Shown here piece by piece: positions 6,281 through 13,936 of a DNA stretch of 18,942 bases. The DNA is from DATAEK01 sp036258055 (GTDB lineage: Bacteria; Acidobacteriota; Vicinamibacteria; Vicinamibacterales; 2-12-FULL-66-21). Where the stretch lies: assembly GCA_036258055.1 (NCBI GenBank), contig DATAEK010000157.1, forward strand, positions 1-18,942. The letters are read 5' to 3'. How positions within the stretch are numbered: the stretch's first letter is position 1; each line of letters begins with the position of its first letter. The notes under the pieces are model-generated. The model was not told the origin of the DNA and made no database searches. It worked only from the letters and a program-made list of their open reading frames with translations. The position numbers and the translations under genes were made by a program.

Positions 6281-7606
6281 TCATCCGCGCAGTGCCCGAA
6301 TCGGGTCGGTCCGCGTCGCGCGCCATCCCGGAACGACACACGCCGCGATCGACGCGGCGGCCACGACGAGCACCGCCGACACGAAGGCGATCGGATCGCG
6401 CGGACCGATTTCATATAGAAGGTAGCCAAGCAGCCGCGTGACCTGCAGCGCTGCAGCCGTTCCCACGACTATGCCCGCCGCGGTCACCGCGAGTCCCTGC
6501 GTGAGCACGAGCCGGACGAGATCCGCAGGCTCCGCGCCGAGCGCCATTCTCAGGGCGAGCTCGCGGCCGCTCTGCGCCACGGTCGACGCCATCACGCCAT
6601 AGAGGCCGATGGCGGCGAGCACGAGGGCGAGGCCGCCGAACGCAACCAGCATGGTGACTGCGACGTGCTGGGCCGCCGTCGTGCGATCGATCTGCTCGCG
6701 CATCGTGATGACGTCCGTGGGCGCCACGTTGGCGTCGAGTCCATGAACTTCGCGCACGAGCGACGGTGCCAGCGCCGCCGGACTCTGAGCGGTCCGCACG
6801 TGCAGCGCCGTCGTGGCCGTGAAGTGCTGCCGGAGTGGCACATAGAAGAAGGGACGGGGCGTCTCGAGCAGGTTGTGATACTTCGCCGCTGCGGCGACGC
6901 CGACGACTTCCAGCCACAGGCCTTTCAGTTGAATCCGACGGCCGACGACGCCCTTCCTCGGCCAGAACTGCTCCGCCATGGTCTCGTCGACGACGGCGAC
7001 CGGCAGTGCCTGTTCGTCATCAAACCGGTTGAACTCCCGACCCGCAACGAGCGGGATGCCCATGGTCGCAAGGAAGCCCGGGCCGATCTCGTTGTACTCG
7101 ATGGTCAGTTGCTGATCGGGCGGCGGCACGTAGCCGTCAATGACGATGGGTGCCGATGAGTACGTGCGGTAGCTGAACGGCGTCATGCGCGACAGCGCCG
7201 CCGATTCCACGCCTGGAATGGCCTGGACGCGCTCGATGAGTTCGTCCTGAAATGCTTTCGCGCGCGACGGGTCGTAACCCGCCGTGAACAGATCGACCGA
7301 CGTCGTCAGGATGCGCGTCGCGGAGAAGCCGGGACTGGCGTTGCGCACGGCCAGCATGCTTCGAATCATCAGGCCGGCTCCGATCAACAGCACGCAGCTG
7401 AGCGACACCTGCACGAGAACCAGCGTCGACCGTACCCAGGTGCCGCGCCGGCCCACCACGCCGCCCGATTCGGACCGCAGTGCACCTGCGAGATCGATCC
7501 TGCTGGTCAGCAGCGCGGGGACGAGACCGAAGAGCAGCGTCGCTCCGACGCACACGACCGCGCTGGCCGCAAACACGCGCCAGTCGAGCTCGCCCGCCAG
7601 ACGCAA
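6281..7606 (-). CDS. ADOP-family FtsX/MacB-like permease, C-terminal fragment after a frameshift
   Basis: These 441 codons are open from a TTG at 7606 to the TGA at 6281-6283. It is the second half of an acidobacterial duplicated orphan permease. A membrane helix (VFAASAVVCVGATLLFGLVPALL) is followed by a second MacB-type unit: a long hydrophobic helix near residues 63-85, a periplasmic domain with G-P-G-F-L-A-T-M-G-I-P-L and E-F-N-R-F-D-D, then three helices in the FtsX permease domain (V-A-F-G-G-L-A-L-V-L-A-A-I-G-L-Y-G-V-M; R-E-L-A-L-R-M-A-L-G-A; and a terminal one) ending in D-P-I-R-A-L-R-G, the usual family C-terminus. The TTG is only the first start-like codon after the frame change, with no ribosome site of its own, so this is probably not translated independently. 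No ABC ATPase gene is nearby, as is normal for this orphan family. Function is unassigned. Confidence 0.8.
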   Translation of the reverse strand: MRLAGELDWRVFAASAVVCVGATLLFGLVPALLTSRIDLAGALRSESGGVVGRRGTWVRSTLVLVQVSLSCVLLIGAGLMIRSMLAVRNASPGFSATRILTTSVDLFTAGYDPSRAKAFQDELIERVQAIPGVESAALSRMTPFSYRTYSSAPIVIDGYVPPPDQQLTIEYNEIGPGFLATMGIPLVAGREFNRFDDEQALPVAVVDETMAEQFWPRKGVVGRRIQLKGLWLEVVGVAAAAKYHNLLETPRPFFYVPLRQHFTATTALHVRTAQSPAALAPSLVREVHGLDANVAPTDVITMREQIDRTTAAQHVAVTMLVAFGGLALVLAAIGLYGVMASTVAQSGRELALRMALGAEPADLVRLVLTQGLAVTAAGIVVGTAAALQVTRLLGYLLYEIGPRDPIAFVSAVLVVAAASIAACVVPGWRATRTDPIRALRG

Positions 7607-8921
7607 CGCGACGCCTCGGCGGCGTCAGGAACACGAGCGAATCTCGCAACCAGTGCGCGACCACGAGGCCGCCGATGCCGGAGATACCCGACAGGATTAA
7701 CCCTTCCGTCAGCAACTGCTTGACGATCCGGGTGCGGCCCGCACCGATTGACAGCCTGATCGTCAGCTCCTGCTGGCGCGCGAACGCGCGCACGAGCAGC
7801 AGGTTGGCGACGTTGGCGCACGCGACGAACAGCACGGCGACAACGACCACCAGCGCAATGACCAGCGTGGGCTGCAGCACGCTTGCGCCGTTGAACGGCG
7901 TCTGCCAGAGCGGCCACAACCGGATGCCGCGCCCGCGATTGGTATCCGGATAAGCCTTCTCGAGCCGTGCAGCGATGGCGGACATCTCCTCCTGAGCGCG
8001 CTCGATCGAGACAGCAGGCTTGAGCCGGACGTAGCCTTCGATCCATTCCGCGCCTCGATCCTCCAGCTTGTAGACGCCCGAGTCGAACTGCGGCTGCATC
8101 GACGCGGGCACCCAGAACTGGAACGGGTAGCCGACGAATGTGCCGTAGAAACCGTCGGGCGCGACGCCGACGATCGTGTGCGGGAGACCGCTCAACACCT
8201 GCGTCCTGCCGACGATGTTCGGGTCGCCGTTGAAACGATCGCGCCAGAGCCGGTAGCTGATGACCGTGACCGGATGGGCATTGCGACCGACGTCCTCGCC
8301 CTTTTCGAATCCACGCCCGAGGATCGGATGGACGCCGAGCGCGTCGAAGTAGTTGGCCGACACCATGCTGCCGGTCGCGCGTTCGGCCCGATCGCCGATG
8401 CTCAACGTCGTGCCGGTGATTCGTTCGGCGATGAATGCGTCGATCGACGTGCTCTCACGTTGCATGTCGAGCCAGTCAGGCCACGACACGCCGGAGTGGT
8501 CCGAGCTCCCGCGACTCGTGGCGGTGACCGCATACAGCCGATCCTGACCGACGACGAGCGGGTAGGGACGCAGCAGGATGCCTTCGATCCAGCTGAAGAC
8601 CGCCGCGTTCGCGCCGATTCCGAGCGTGAGGCACAGAATCGCCAGCAGCGAGAATCCCGGGTTGCGCAGGAGCAGGCGGGCGGCGTACGCCGCGTCGCGG
8701 CGGAGATCGTCGAGCCAGCGAAACATGTCCACGTCAAGGGTGCGTTCCCTGATGAGGGCGCCATTGCCGAACCGTCGCAGCGCGGCCCGGCGGGCCTCGT
8801 CTGGCGTCATGCCGTCGCGGACGTATCTGTCGGAAAGCGCGTCGAGATGGAACCGGCGCTCTTCCTCGAAATCGTCGTCGCGCTGCGACCACGTCGTGTG
8901 GAACCGCCGCAGCCAGCCCAT
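7137..8921 (-). CDS. ADOP-family FtsX/MacB-like permease, N-terminal part, frameshifted
   Basis: The start is the ATG at 8921 (MGWLRRF), 6 bases after a perfect AGGAGG (8928-8933). The open frame extends to 9017 but has no support there. The N-terminal cytoplasmic segment with E-E-E-R-R-F-H-L-D and T-P-D-E-A-R-R-A-A-L-R-R-F-G is typical of ADOP proteins. Next come a first membrane helix (GFSLLAILCLTLGIGANAA), a MacB-type periplasmic domain (Y-F-D-A-L-G-V, G-R-G-F, W-R-D-R-F) and an FtsX domain (V-V-V-V-A-V-L-F-V-A-C-A-N-V-A-N-L-L-L-V-R). After L-V-F-L-T-P-P-R-R (about 7616) the frame continues out of register, Arg-rich, to a stop at 7137, while the true continuation is in another frame from 7606 leftward. 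A single indel near 7607-7622 therefore splits one gene spanning 6281-8921 (about 880 residues, the usual ADOP length). Confidence 0.82.
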   Translation of the reverse strand: MGWLRRFHTTWSQRDDDFEEERRFHLDALSDRYVRDGMTPDEARRAALRRFGNGALIRERTLDVDMFRWLDDLRRDAAYAARLLLRNPGFSLLAILCLTLGIGANAAVFSWIEGILLRPYPLVVGQDRLYAVTATSRGSSDHSGVSWPDWLDMQRESTSIDAFIAERITGTTLSIGDRAERATGSMVSANYFDALGVHPILGRGFEKGEDVGRNAHPVTVISYRLWRDRFNGDPNIVGRTQVLSGLPHTIVGVAPDGFYGTFVGYPFQFWVPASMQPQFDSGVYKLEDRGAEWIEGYVRLKPAVSIERAQEEMSAIAARLEKAYPDTNRGRGIRLWPLWQTPFNGASVLQPTLVIALVVVVAVLFVACANVANLLLVRAFARQQELTIRLSIGAGRTRIVKQLLTEGLILSGISGIGGLVVAHWLRDSLVFLTPPRRRVASGGRARLARVCGQRGRVRRSDAALRSRPRAADQQDRSRRCTAVRIGRRGGPARHLGTVDAGSRAGVAQLRAVDRSRPDDSKHAGRAQRQSRLLRDAHPDDVGRSVHGGLRPVARESISGRTHRARPGHSRRGIGGAVAHDAVQLPHVLIGTHRH

Positions 8922-8926
8922 GAACA

Positions 8927-8933
8927 CCCTCCT
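8927..8933 (-). promoter_or_regulatory. Strong Shine-Dalgarno site fixing the ADOP start
   Basis: On the minus strand AGGAGGG ends 5-6 bases before the ATG at 8921. It is among the strongest ribosome sites in the window and rules out the upstream in-frame start at 9017. Confidence 0.75.
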
Positions 8934-8987
8934 AGGCGTAACGCAGGAATTTGCCGATCGATGCGCCGCGCCCATGGTCTGAAAGAG

Positions 8988-9037
8988 TGGCTTCACAGGC
9001 CGGAATCGAACCGCCAACGCCTCGGGTAACGGCCGGG
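8988..9037 (-). pseudogene. tRNA-like 3' segment (T-arm, acceptor strand, encoded CCA); possible tRNA remnant
   Basis: On the minus strand a 5-7-5 arm (9015 to 8999) has stem GGCGG/CCGGC with one mismatch and the canonical T-loop TTCGATT. It is followed by a 7-base acceptor-like strand CTGTGAA, a discriminator G and CCA at 8990-8988, exactly the tRNA spacing. Upstream, after a 5-base variable-loop-like gap, 9037-9021 can form a 5-base stem with a 7-base loop whose central triplet is GTT (Asn), though position 33 is C rather than T. Asn tRNAs also commonly end in G-CCA. However, no D-arm is recognisable, and the matching 5' acceptor strand is at best 5 of 7 pairs at 9075-9069, 12 bases too far away. 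The region also folds into the competing hairpin at 9024-9069. A functional tRNA is unlikely; a remnant or chance is possible. Confidence 0.3.
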
Positions 9038-9069
9038 CGGATCCGGTGCAAACGCCCGGGCCGTTGTCC
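9024..9069. repeat. Long imperfect inverted repeat (hairpin) between divergent genes
   Basis: AACGGCCGGGCG (9028-9039) pairs with CGCCCGGGCCGTT (9053-9065) over 12 base pairs with a single bulged G (9058) and a 13-base loop. Two GT wobbles and two GC pairs extend the stem outward to 9024/9069. No T-run follows on either strand, so it is not a normal intrinsic terminator. It lies between the permease start (8921) and cmoA start (9148), where it would be in the leader of one or both messages, or be a DNA dyad for a regulator. Confidence 0.6.
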
Positions 9070-9135
9070 TGTCATCCTGGGTTAATGTACGGACAGGAAT
9101 GCTGCACCCGCTGGAACAACTCTCGCCGGTTCGAA

Positions 9136-9142
9136 AAGGAGG
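9136..9142 (+). promoter_or_regulatory. Strong Shine-Dalgarno site fixing the cmoA GTG start
   Basis: AAGGAGG lies 5 bases before the GTG at 9148 and decides that start over the ATG at 9046 or 9085, which would add a low-complexity N-terminus not seen in CmoA. Confidence 0.75.
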
Positions 9143-9147
9143 GGCCC

Positions 9148-9909
9148 GTGGACAGTACCACAGCGGCAGCTCGAGAGAAGGACACGGATAGACTCTTCGC
9201 AACCCCGCGTGACCAGGCATCGGACTTCAACTTCGGCAAGGAGACCGTTGCCGTCTTCGACGACATGCTGGACCGATCGGTGCCCTTCTACACCGAAATC
9301 CAGCGCATGATCGGCGAGCTCGTTGCGGATACCGCCGTCGATGGCACGGCCATCTACGATCTCGGATGCTCCACAGCGAACACCTTTCTCTCAATCGGCT
9401 CAAAGCTCACGCAGGACATTCACCTCGAGTTCGTAGGCCTCGATTCCTCTCAGGACATGCTCGACCGCGCGGACAAGAAGCTGCGCGGGGTGCAGTTTCC
9501 GTGGCCGTATAGGCTGCAACTGACTGACCTGAACGACGGCGTCCAGATCGAGAATGCCTCCGTCGCGCTCCTCGTGCTCACGCTGCAGTTTGTCCGGCCC
9601 ATGCATCGTGAAGCGCTGTTGACGAGTCTTTACCAAGGACTCAATGCCAACGGTTGCATGATCCTGGTCGAAAAGGTGCTCGGCGAGCACTCCATTTTCA
9701 ACCGGCTCTTCATCAACCATTACTACGACATGAAGCGACGCAAGGGCTACAGCGACATCGAAATCGCACAGAAGCGCGAGGCGCTCGAAAACGTACTGGT
9801 CCCGTACCGCCTGGAAGAGAACAAACTGCTGCTCCAGCGAGTGGGCTTTCAGTACGTGGATGTGTTCTTCAAGTGGTACAACTTCTGCGGAGTGGTCGCC
9901 ATCAAATGA
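9148..9909 (+). CDS. cmoA: Carboxy-S-adenosyl-L-methionine synthase
   Basis: The protein has 253 residues from the GTG at 9148. CmoA converts SAM and prephenate to carboxy-SAM, which CmoB uses to make 5-carboxymethoxyuridine (cmo5U) at the tRNA wobble position 34. It aligns along its whole length with E. coli CmoA as I remember it: D-R-L-F-A-T-P (14-20), F-D-D-M-L-D-R-S-V-P-F-Y (37-48), the SAM-binding I-Y-D-L-G-C-S (69-75), the acidic G-L-D-S-S-Q-D-M (97-104), I-E-N-A-S (134-138), L-T-L-Q-F (144-148), Y-Q-G-L-N (162-166), and G-Y-S-D-I-E-I-A-Q-K-R (200-210). R210 corresponds to E. coli Arg199, which binds the carboxylate of carboxy-SAM, so synthase activity rather than ordinary methyl transfer is expected. 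cmoB is not in the window. A membrane methyltransferase gene follows on the same strand. Confidence 0.9.
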   Translation: MDSTTAAAREKDTDRLFATPRDQASDFNFGKETVAVFDDMLDRSVPFYTEIQRMIGELVADTAVDGTAIYDLGCSTANTFLSIGSKLTQDIHLEFVGLDSSQDMLDRADKKLRGVQFPWPYRLQLTDLNDGVQIENASVALLVLTLQFVRPMHREALLTSLYQGLNANGCMILVEKVLGEHSIFNRLFINHYYDMKRRKGYSDIEIAQKREALENVLVPYRLEENKLLLQRVGFQYVDVFFKWYNFCGVVAIK

Positions 9910-10004
9910 GCGTGGCGTAGCCAACTCGCGAACCGTTCTGTGCCCTGACATGGGCTCACGCGCGCTTCTGGCGACGCGCTTTGCTGAATCCAGCCTTGTC
10001 GGTC

Positions 10005-10730
10005 ATGCTGATCCGCATCGGGCACTTCTTCTTCAGGACTCGAGATCTGGTGTTTCCCGCCGTCCTCCTCGCGCTGGCGTTCGGTACGAGGCCGCTGGTA
10101 GTTCACGGCGACTGGCAACTCGATCGCGGGCTTGATATCGTCGGCTTCGCGGTTGCCTTGACCGGTCAGCTGCTGAGAATCGCCGTGATCGGTTTCGCCT
10201 ACATCACGAGAGGCGGAAGGAACAGACGGATTCACGCCGACTCGCTCGTGCAGGAAGGGATCTTCGCGCATTCCCGGAACCCGCTGTATCTCGGCAACAT
10301 TCTGATTGTCGCGGGCCTTGCCATCGTGCACGGATCGCTCTGGTTCTATTTCGTTGGTATCCCGTTTTTCGCGTTCGCCTATCTCGCCATCGTCGCCGCC
10401 GAAGAGGATTTCCTGAGGCGAAAGTTTGGCAGCGCCTACGAGAGCTACTGCCGCCGCGTGAATCGGTTCCTGCCGTCTGTACGCGGTCTCCGTCGGACGC
10501 TCGAGCATCTGACGTTCGACTGGAAGAAAGTTGTGCGCAAGGAGTACGGCACGCCGTTCGCTTGGATGAGCGGCATGTTGGCCATCGTGATCGCGGAACG
10601 CGTCGTCACGCCAGACGCAGTCCTCGCGCCTCAAACCCAGGCGGTAGTCTCTGTCACGTGGGCGGTCCTGGCCGTGGCCTATTTGACCGCCCGGATTCTC
10701 AAGAAACGCGGCGCGCTCGGGACAGGCTGA
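10005..10730 (+). CDS. Membrane methyltransferase of the isoprenylcysteine carboxyl methyltransferase (ICMT/PEMT) superfamily
   Basis: This integral membrane protein has 241 residues. Hydrophobic segments lie near residues 13-30, 45-65 (with G-F-A-V-A-L-T-G-Q-L-L-R), 100-120 and 125-145, plus two near the C-terminus (about 185-205 and 210-230). The superfamily signature is present: H-S-R-N-P-L-Y-L-G-N (about 91-100), then A-E-E-D-F-L-R-R-K-F-G-S-A-Y-E-S-Y-C-R-R-V-N-R-F-L-P, where the E-E pair and R-N-P-x-Y form the SAM- and substrate-binding site in characterised members. Bacterial homologues methylate lipids, isoprenoids or unknown membrane substrates; the substrate here cannot be told. Two extra C-terminal helices after the core may be specific to this subgroup. 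The ATG at 10005 gives the usual M-L-I-R-I-G-H-F-F-F start; a TTG at 9981 is possible. Neither has a clear ribosome site. It lies 95 bases after cmoA and is probably co-transcribed. Confidence 0.82.
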   Translation: MLIRIGHFFFRTRDLVFPAVLLALAFGTRPLVVHGDWQLDRGLDIVGFAVALTGQLLRIAVIGFAYITRGGRNRRIHADSLVQEGIFAHSRNPLYLGNILIVAGLAIVHGSLWFYFVGIPFFAFAYLAIVAAEEDFLRRKFGSAYESYCRRVNRFLPSVRGLRRTLEHLTFDWKKVVRKEYGTPFAWMSGMLAIVIAERVVTPDAVLAPQTQAVVSVTWAVLAVAYLTARILKKRGALGTG

Positions 10731-10823
10731 TCGATCGGAATCCACGCTGATCGCGTCTCATTCGACGCAAAGTTCGAGCACCGCCGCGGGTTTGAACGTC
10801 ATGCAAACGAAGGAGACATGGAC

Positions 10824-10854
10824 GGCGTGGAGATCCGCCGCCCATGCCCCTTTT
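10824..10854 (+). terminator. Weak terminator-like hairpin in the convergent gap
   Basis: The gap 10731-10864 separates the convergent methyltransferase and FG-GAP genes and holds no gene. GGCGTGG (10824-10830) pairs with CCATGCC (10842-10848) over 7 pairs including one G-T, with an 11-base loop, followed by CC and TTTT (10851-10854). The stem and T-run are short, so termination would be weak. Confidence 0.3.
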
Positions 10855-10864
10855 GGCACCTGCG

Positions 10865-13800
10865 TCACTTCACAGTCAGACTGGCTGTGGTGGAACGGGT
10901 CGCACTTCCAAAACTACCCGTGAACGTTATCGTGTAGGTTCCAACGTTGACGCCGTTGGGTAACGACACGGTGGCTTTGGTCGTGGCCGTCCCGCCCGCA
11001 AGGTTGACGGAGCTCGGCGACACCGCGCACGTCGTGTTCGCCGGACCCCCGCTGCAGGTCAAAGCCACGGTGCCACTGGATCCAGTAAGCGGGACCACGC
11101 TGAGCGTGTAGGTGGCTTTCTTGCCGGTGATGCTCTGCGACGCCGGCGTCACCGACAGGCTGAAGTCGGCAACGTCGACGGTCACACCTGCTGACGTGCT
11201 CGGGTTGAAGCTCGAATTGCCGTTGTAAGCGGCCGTGATCGTTCGGCTGCCTGGCGAGAGGAAGGTCAGCGTGCAGCCGTTCGATAGAGGGCCGCCCATA
11301 CAGCTCTCCCCTGTGGTGGCCTGGACCGTTATCGGCCCGAACGGCGAGAGCGTGCTTCCTGGCTCCGAAGCGACGGAGTAGGACACCATCACCGACTGAC
11401 CCGGCAGCACACGGGTCGCCGAGATCGACGTGATCGTCGTCGAGGTGTTGGCTTTCTTGCCGGTTCCCTGCAGCTGCACGAATTGGGTCGTTGGAGTGGC
11501 ACCGCCGCCATCGTCGGTGAAGCCGACAGCTCCGAAGAACTGTTCGACCGTCAACGGAGCGAACGTCACGCTCTCCGAGCAACTGCTGCCGACCGCGATC
11601 GGCGAGGCGGCGACGCAGTTCTGAGTCGTGAAGAACTGGCTGGTGGCGCTCACGCTGCTGACGTGCAGCGGGCTGGCGCCGGTGTTGGTCACGGTGACGG
11701 TCTGGGGACTGCTGGTCGTGCCGATGGACTGAGGCGCGAACGTCAGGTTCGACGGCGAGACCGACGCAATCGGATCGGCAGCAGAGCCGGTGAAGACATA
11801 GGCAGCCCCCTGCGCGGAATTCGCGTTGAGCGTCTGGAACGGCGCGCCGATGACCGAGACGCGACCGTCGCCGCTCAACGCCACCGAGAACCCGAAGAGG
11901 TCTTCGATGTACAGGAACCCGTCCTCCGAGCGCGACTTCGTGTTTTCCGTCGACGTCGACCACCCCGCTGGCGGCCGACCGAAGAGATACCCAGCACCGG
12001 ATCCAGGAAGCGTGCCGGGCAGGACCGGCGGCTCGATAGCGGAGGCAAGAATCGTCAGGCCGTCAGCGCTGATCTCGACCGCCTGCGCGAACTCGTCGTT
12101 CTCGAAGGCATCGCTGCTCGTCAACCTGGCTGTTTCGGTCATCGTGAACTTGGGCACACCCCAACCGCGGGACGGGCGTACGAACACATACGCCGTTCCG
12201 GGGTGCGGCGGGGTGTCGTCCTCCATGACCGGCGCACCGACGACGATGGTGCGACCGTCGCCGGCGACGCTGACCGAGTAGCCGAACAAATCGCGGGGAA
12301 GGCCATTCGATGGAACCAGCTTGGCGACGTCGGAGTACGAATCGCTGGATCCGCTGTTGGTGCGCCGAGCCAGAACGTGTGTCGTGCCGATGAAGTTCGC
12401 GGCGCCGCCATTCGGGTTTTCGTTGGCGGCTCCGATGGCCAGGATCGTCGCGTCGTCGCTCAGAGCGACGGAACTGCCGTACCGCGACATCTCGGTACCG
12501 GTGAGCTTTTGGGATTCAGTCGCGTTGACCCATCCGGTCGCAGGTCTGAGAAACGTGTACGCCGCACCGCTGGACACCACAGCGACGGCATACTCGGGCG
12601 CGGCCACGGCGATTGTTCCACCGTCGCCGCTCATCGAGACGGCGTGGCCAAATGAGCCGAGATCGACGCCGGTGCCGTTGGGGTCGGCTGTCAGCTTGGC
12701 GGTCTCGATTTGAACTTGATTAGTGCCCCAGCCCGAGGTGGGTCTGACGAATACGTACGCGGCACCACTGCCCGTCCCGAACCTCCGTGCTCCGGCCACA
12801 ATCGTTCCACCATCGCGACTGATGTCAACGGAATAGCCAAGAAACAGGCCGTTGGTCGCACCATCGGAGGCAAGCAGCTTCGCCTTGTACAAGGTCGGGA
12901 AGATGCTGTTCCATCCTCCCGCGTCAGTGGGCTTCACGAAGACGTAGGCGGCTCCCCTGGCAAAGGAATTCGTGTACTTGAATGGCACTCCGACGACGAC
13001 CGTGCTGGCGTCAGCGCTGATGCTGACCGCGTAACCAAACTGATCGCCCGGCGCGCCGTCGTCGCAGACACCGGAGGGATCGCACGGTTTGGCGGTCGTC
13101 AGCTTGCGAGCCTGCACGTAGGGATCGATCGTGACTGGGTAGCGCGCATCAACGTCGTCGACCTGGACGCGCAGTTGATCGCCGGCGACCTCGAGCCAGG
13201 CGCGGAGTTCGCGCCGATCAGCATCCCACGCAGTCAATCCGGCATAGCGAAGCGCCACTGCACCTTCCTTGCTGAGCGTCAACGCGCGTGCGCCAGGAGC
13301 CACCGAGGGCGTCAGATTTCCCGAGAGCGCGATAGCCAGCGTCAACGGCTTGCCGTTCGAGCGCTCGGGCGCACGCTCGAATGTGAAGCCCTGCTCGACG
13401 CCAAGCGGACCGTTCACGTACCACTCGGTCAGCCCAGCACGCCGGTACTCGACGCGGTTGGCGTTGGCGGTGGGGAGAGTGCCAGCCGCGCCGCGCAAGG
13501 CTTCCCCGTAGCCGTAACCCCGTAGCGCCAGGCCCCAGCGATTCGCTCCGTGACGGAACTCGACGCCTGTCGGTGTGAATTCCGCCGACACGTCATGGTT
13601 CGCGTTGTCCAGCCGAAAGCCATGTAACTGCGCGAGCGCGTGGTAGGCACGTTCGTCCTCGCCAATCGCGGCGGAGATCTGAGCCTGTGCCACCGGCGGC
13701 AGCGCGCCGATGCCGGGATTTCGTGTCGGACCCAGCGGCTGGTTGGAGTCGGCCGGTAATCTCTGGTCCGACCGATCGTCGATGATGTTGGAGAAATTCA

Positions 13801-13918
13801 GGGAGCGCTGCGCGCCACCGGCCGTCGTCAACAGTACGAGAACGAGCGCCGTCAACAGGCCAGAGCGAGCGGCACCCACATTTCCGAAGTGGGCAGAACG
13901 CCTTCGAGCGAGAGTCAT
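10865..13918 (-). CDS. Large exported FG-GAP propeller protein with HYDIN/choice-of-anchor-D and Ig-like domains
   Basis: The protein has 1017 residues from the ATG at 13918, which has AAGGAAGGA (13928-13936) 9 bases upstream and a clear signal peptide (R-R-R, then LLTALVLVLLTTAGGA). An N-terminal globular region (about 30-270) is rich in short strands and ends with R-Y-P-V-T-I-D-P-Y-V. Seven consecutive FG-GAP-like repeats follow (about 285-715), each with 'F-G-x-x-V-x-x-S-x-D-G-x-T-I-x-V-G-A-P' and closing 'G-A-A-Y-V-F-x-R-P', enough for one seven-bladed integrin-like beta-propeller. Then comes an ASPM/HYDIN-type 'choice-of-anchor D' domain (about 716-815: S-V-S-P-S-N-L-T-F-A-P-Q-S-I-G-T, with a Cys pair), an Ig-like repeat (about 823-916) and a terminal Ig-like domain (about 919-1017). 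The role is probably adhesion or structure at the cell surface. No LPXTG, PEP-CTERM or type IX tail is evident. Expression may be linked to the kinase-sigma block just upstream. Confidence 0.85.
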   Translation of the reverse strand: MTLARRRSAHFGNVGAARSGLLTALVLVLLTTAGGAQRSLNFSNIIDDRSDQRLPADSNQPLGPTRNPGIGALPPVAQAQISAAIGEDERAYHALAQLHGFRLDNANHDVSAEFTPTGVEFRHGANRWGLALRGYGYGEALRGAAGTLPTANANRVEYRRAGLTEWYVNGPLGVEQGFTFERAPERSNGKPLTLAIALSGNLTPSVAPGARALTLSKEGAVALRYAGLTAWDADRRELRAWLEVAGDQLRVQVDDVDARYPVTIDPYVQARKLTTAKPCDPSGVCDDGAPGDQFGYAVSISADASTVVVGVPFKYTNSFARGAAYVFVKPTDAGGWNSIFPTLYKAKLLASDGATNGLFLGYSVDISRDGGTIVAGARRFGTGSGAAYVFVRPTSGWGTNQVQIETAKLTADPNGTGVDLGSFGHAVSMSGDGGTIAVAAPEYAVAVVSSGAAYTFLRPATGWVNATESQKLTGTEMSRYGSSVALSDDATILAIGAANENPNGGAANFIGTTHVLARRTNSGSSDSYSDVAKLVPSNGLPRDLFGYSVSVAGDGRTIVVGAPVMEDDTPPHPGTAYVFVRPSRGWGVPKFTMTETARLTSSDAFENDEFAQAVEISADGLTILASAIEPPVLPGTLPGSGAGYLFGRPPAGWSTSTENTKSRSEDGFLYIEDLFGFSVALSGDGRVSVIGAPFQTLNANSAQGAAYVFTGSAADPIASVSPSNLTFAPQSIGTTSSPQTVTVTNTGASPLHVSSVSATSQFFTTQNCVAASPIAVGSSCSESVTFAPLTVEQFFGAVGFTDDGGGATPTTQFVQLQGTGKKANTSTTITSISATRVLPGQSVMVSYSVASEPGSTLSPFGPITVQATTGESCMGGPLSNGCTLTFLSPGSRTITAAYNGNSSFNPSTSAGVTVDVADFSLSVTPASQSITGKKATYTLSVVPLTGSSGTVALTCSGGPANTTCAVSPSSVNLAGGTATTKATVSLPNGVNVGTYTITFTGSFGSATRSTTASLTVK

Positions 13919-13936
13919 AAATGCGTATCCTTCCTT

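Noticed and set aside
8178..9029. 283-codon plus-strand open frame opposite the ADOP permease
   Set aside because: It is antisense to a clearly conserved permease with a perfect ribosome site and is low-complexity.
9036..9065. Cobalamin-riboswitch-like string (GGATCCGGTGCAAACGCC) upstream of cmoA
   Set aside because: GGTGCAAA resembles a conserved riboswitch segment, but the CCCGCAACTGTGA block and the B12 box are absent, and neither cmoA nor the permease is a usual target.
8988..9075. Complete functional tRNA-Asn gene
   Set aside because: Although T-arm and CCA are in register, there is no D-arm, the T33 position is C, the 5' acceptor strand matches poorly, and the total span would be 88 bases with a 12-base excess in the D region.
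11483..12655. 390-codon plus-strand open frame opposite the FG-GAP protein
   Set aside because: It is Arg/Gly/Asp-rich shadow sequence antisense to conserved FG-GAP repeats, with no ribosome site or domain.
12300..13100. Tandem DNA repeat in the FG-GAP gene
   Set aside because: The repetition is at protein level (blade motifs with diverged DNA), not a recent tandem duplication.
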